Origin: Bacillota bacterium
GTDB taxonomy: Bacteria > Bacillota > Bacilli > Paenibacillales > Paenibacillaceae
Length of the DNA stretch: 30,639 nucleotides
Assembly (NCBI GenBank): GCA_023433615.1
Contig: JAEZCJ010000171.1
Location: 1 to 30,639 of the forward strand
Reading direction: 5' to 3'
Position 1 is the first letter of the stretch. Every line of letters begins with the position of its first letter. This document shows positions 28,081-30,639 of the stretch, one piece after another. Position numbers and translations under genes: made by a program. A model generated the notes under the pieces. That model saw nothing but the letters and a program-made list of their open reading frames with translations. It was not told the origin of the DNA and made no database searches.

Positions 28081-30159
28081 CTACGCGGAGCCTTTGCTCT
28101 TCGAAATGATCTCTTCGGAGATCGATTTTGGAACTTCCTCGTAGTGAGACAGTTCCATCGCGAACACGCCGCGACCTTGCGTACCGGAGCGAAGCGTCGT
28201 GGAGTAACCGAACATCTCTGCCAGAGGCACCTTAGCGCGGATGATCTGCGCGCCGGAGCGCGAGTCCGTGCCTTCGATGCGGCCGCGGCGGGAGCTCAGC
28301 ATACCCATTACGTCGCCGAAGTATTCTTCTGGAACGGTAACTTCGACTTTCATGATCGGCTCGAGCAGGACAGGATTACACTTGTCTTTCGCTGCTTTGA
28401 GCGCCATGGAGCCAGCGATCTTGAACGCCATCTCGGAGGAGTCAACGTCATGGTAGGAACCGTCGACGATACGAGCTTTGATATCAACGAGCGGGAAGCC
28501 GGCAAGTACGCCGTTCTTCATGGACTCTTCGATACCAGCTTGAACGGCCGGTACGTATTCACGCGGTACAACGCCGCCAACGATTTTGTTCTCGAACTCG
28601 AAGCCCTTACCAGGCTCTTGCGGTTCGAATTCGATCCAGACGTGGCCGTATTGGCCGCGGCCGCCGGATTGGCGAACGAACTTGCCTTCGACTTTCGCAG
28701 GCGTTTTGAATGTCTCGCGATAAGCAACTTGCGGCTTACCAACATTCGTCTCGACTTTGAATTCGCGAAGCATGCGGTCAACGATGATCTCCAAGTGGAG
28801 CTCGCCCATACCGGCAATGATCGTCTGGTTCGTTTCTTCATCCGTGTAAGCACGGAACGTCGGATCTTCCTCGGAGAGCTTCGAGAGAGCAGTACCCATC
28901 TTGTCTTGGTCCGCTTTCGTCTTCGGCTCGATCGCGATTTGGATAACCGGTTCCGGGAAGTTCATGGATTCGAGGATAACCGGGCTCTTCTCGTCGCAGA
29001 GCGTGTCGCCCGTTCCTGTATCCTTCAGACCTACCGCAGCTGCGATATCGCCCGAGTATACTTCCGTGATCTCTTGACGGCTGTTCGCGTGCATCTGGAG
29101 AATACGGCCGATCCGTTCGCGCTTGCCTTTGGAAGCATTAAGCACGTAGGAGCCGGACGACAATACGCCGGAATATACGCGGAAGAACGTCAGTTTACCA
29201 ACGAATGGATCTGTCGCAATCTTGAACGCCAGTGCCGCGAACGGCTGGTCGTCTGCAGATTTGCGAGTCGTTTCCGAACCGTCTTCAAGCGTGCCTTTAA
29301 TGTCAGGTACGTCGATAGGTGCCGGCAGGTAATCGACGACAGCATCCAGCATTGGCTGTACGCCTTTGTTCCGGTAAGAAGAACCCGCAACAACCGGGAA
29401 GATCTTAACGGAGCATACTCCTTTGCGAAGTACGGCTTTCAGCTCAGGGATCGTAATCTCTTCGCCTTCCAGGTACTTCATCATCAATTCCTCGTCCAGT
29501 TCAGCAACCTTCTCGACGAGCTCCAAGCGAAGCTCTTCGACTTGGTCCTTGTACTGTTCCGGAATTTCGGCAACTACCGGGTCTTTGCCAGTGTCGTCAT
29601 TGTAGAGGTAAGCTTTACGCTCAACAAGATCAATGACGCCTTTGAAGTCATTCTCGGCGCCGATCGGGAGTTGAATCGCGACGGCATTCGCTTGCAGGCG
29701 CTCGCGCATGTCCTTCACGACGTTCAGGTAGTCAGCACCGATGATGTCCATCTTGTTGACGTAAGCGATCCGCGGAACGCTATACTTATCCGCTTGGCGC
29801 CATACGGTTTCGGACTGAGGCTCAACGCCTTCTTTCGCACTGAAAACCCCTACAGCCCCGTCCAATACACGAAGGGAACGTTCGACTTCAACCGTGAAGT
29901 CGACGTGTCCCGGGGTATCGATGATATTGATGCGGTGACCTTTCCACTGAGCCGTGGTAGCAGCAGACGTGATCGTAATGCCACGTTCTTGCTCCTGCTC
30001 CATCCAGTCCATCGTTGCGGCGCCTTCATGCACCTCACCGATTTTGTGGGTACGGCCCGTGAAGAACAGAATACGTTCCGTTGTGGTCGTCTTGCCGGCA
30101 TCGATATGTGCCATGATCCCGATATTACGCGTATTTTTCAAGGAGAACTCTCTTGCCAT
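28081..30159 (-). CDS. fusA: Elongation factor G
   Basis: 692 aa, the translocase GTPase. AHIDAGKT (17-24) is the P-loop, with DTPGHVDF and NKMD after it; domains II to V follow in order, ending in LSHYEEVPKSISEEII. The length matches B. subtilis EF-G (692 aa). The ATG follows AAAGGAGA and begins 29 bp after the rpsG stop. Confidence 0.99.
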   Translation of the reverse strand: MAREFSLKNTRNIGIMAHIDAGKTTTTERILFFTGRTHKIGEVHEGAATMDWMEQEQERGITITSAATTAQWKGHRINIIDTPGHVDFTVEVERSLRVLDGAVGVFSAKEGVEPQSETVWRQADKYSVPRIAYVNKMDIIGADYLNVVKDMRERLQANAVAIQLPIGAENDFKGVIDLVERKAYLYNDDTGKDPVVAEIPEQYKDQVEELRLELVEKVAELDEELMMKYLEGEEITIPELKAVLRKGVCSVKIFPVVAGSSYRNKGVQPMLDAVVDYLPAPIDVPDIKGTLEDGSETTRKSADDQPFAALAFKIATDPFVGKLTFFRVYSGVLSSGSYVLNASKGKRERIGRILQMHANSRQEITEVYSGDIAAAVGLKDTGTGDTLCDEKSPVILESMNFPEPVIQIAIEPKTKADQDKMGTALSKLSEEDPTFRAYTDEETNQTIIAGMGELHLEIIVDRMLREFKVETNVGKPQVAYRETFKTPAKVEGKFVRQSGGRGQYGHVWIEFEPQEPGKGFEFENKIVGGVVPREYVPAVQAGIEESMKNGVLAGFPLVDIKARIVDGSYHDVDSSEMAFKIAGSMALKAAKDKCNPVLLEPIMKVEVTVPEEYFGDVMGMLSSRRGRIEGTDSRSGAQIIRAKVPLAEMFGYSTTLRSGTQGRGVFAMELSHYEEVPKSISEEIISKSKGSA

Positions 30160-30188
30160 ACAATTTGTCTCCTTTCAATTGTTGAATC

Positions 30189-30639
30189 CTACCAACGATA
30201 GTGAGCGAACGCCTTGTTGGCTTCCGCCATTTTGTGCGTGTCTTCGCGCTTCTTCACGGATGCGCCGGTGTTGTTCGATGCATCGATGATTTCAGCTGCC
30301 AGACGCTCTTCCATCGTCTTCTCGCCGCGGTTGCGGGAGTAGTTGACGAGCCAACGCAGTCCGAGGGACGTACGGCGCTCAGGCTTAACCTCGATCGGCA
30401 CTTGGTAGTTCGCACCACCGACGCGACGAGCTTTGACCTCAAGCACTGGCATGATGTTCTTGATAGCGGCTTCGAAGACCTCCATTGGATCTTTACCCGA
30501 ACGCTCTTTAATCAAGTTGAATGCATCATACAGAAGTTGCGAAGCAACGCCTCTCTTGCCGTCGATCATAATACGGTTGATTAGGCGCGTCACGAGCTTG
30601 CTGTTATATATCGGATCCGGGAGAACGTCCCGTTTGGTT
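30189..30639 (-). CDS. rpsG: 30S ribosomal protein S7 (5' end beyond the window)
   Basis: The frame stays open to the right edge: from 30638 leftwards it reads TKRDVLPDPIYNSKLVTRLI, the standard S7 sequence. By comparison with 156-aa family members about seven N-terminal residues (such as MPRKGPV) are missing. The internal GTG at 30593 is not the start. S7 is a primary 16S binder in the 30S head at the E site. It ends in KANKAFAHYRW. Confidence 0.97.
   Translation of the reverse strand, partial: TKRDVLPDPIYNSKLVTRLINRIMIDGKRGVASQLLYDAFNLIKERSGKDPMEVFEAAIKNIMPVLEVKARRVGGANYQVPIEVKPERRTSLGLRWLVNYSRNRGEKTMEERLAAEIIDASNNTGASVKKREDTHKMAEANKAFAHYRW

Noticed and set aside
28063..30201. A 712-codon open frame on the plus strand opposite fusA
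   Set aside because: It mirrors the codon structure of EF-G on the other strand, has no recognisable domains and no ribosome binding site. Long antisense frames are common opposite highly expressed, codon-biased genes.
1..30639. CRISPR arrays, insertion sequences, tRNA genes, prophage or defence genes
   Set aside because: No direct-repeat/spacer pattern, transposase, integrase, tRNA cloverleaf or defence-related protein is visible. Apart from the dispersed repeat, the window is core chromosome.

Overview
The window looks like a chromosomal segment of a spore-forming Firmicute, most likely Paenibacillaceae (Paenibacillus/Cohnella-like). The reasons are the gene order, the sporulation and germination genes, Firmicute-type ribosomal proteins (zinc S14, Cys4-LID adenylate kinase), strong AGGAGG ribosome binding sites, and a base composition that looks mid-50s % GC by eye. 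Apart from pdaB and gerD, every gene is on the minus strand, so transcription runs from the right end to the left. The order follows the Bacillus subtilis rpsG-to-rrn block closely.

In transcription order from the right: rpsG (5' end cut by the window edge), fusA and tuf; then an unrecognised lipoprotein gene and a 430-bp non-coding stretch full of stem-loops with two S10 promoter candidates and a structured leader. Next is the S10-spc-alpha superoperon (rpsJ rplC rplD rplW rplB rpsS rplV rpsC rplP rpmC rpsQ rplN rplX rplE rpsN rpsH rplF rplR rpsE rpmD rplO secY adk map, a KOW protein gene, infA rpmJ rpsM rpsK rpoA rplQ), ending in a terminator. The ecfA1-ecfA2-ecfT genes that follow rplQ in B. 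subtilis are absent. truA and then rplM-rpsI, with their own promoter and leader, follow.

Then comes an accessory insert: a two-gene sulfate-assimilation unit (cysH-sat) with a sigma-A promoter built around a palindrome. It stands where B. subtilis has ybaJ-ybaK. After it is the conserved sporulation and regulatory cluster cwlD, salA, gerD(+), kbaA, pdaB(+), a SpoIIM-family gene and a 73-aa unknown. The window ends in the tandem promoters, leader and first bases of a 16S rRNA gene.

The most unusual signal is a pair of about 110-bp dispersed repeats, roughly 89% identical and in opposite orientation. One lies between sat and cwlD; the other sits inside the normally tight rpoA-rplQ junction. 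Each copy folds into a long imperfect hairpin, and two of the differences between them are paired substitutions that keep the stem. Other points of interest are the stem-loop cluster upstream of rpsJ, a terminator-like hairpin that covers the cwlD ribosome binding site, and the palindromic cysH promoter. Ribosomal and core genes are certain; promoters, leaders and the repeat's function are inferred.
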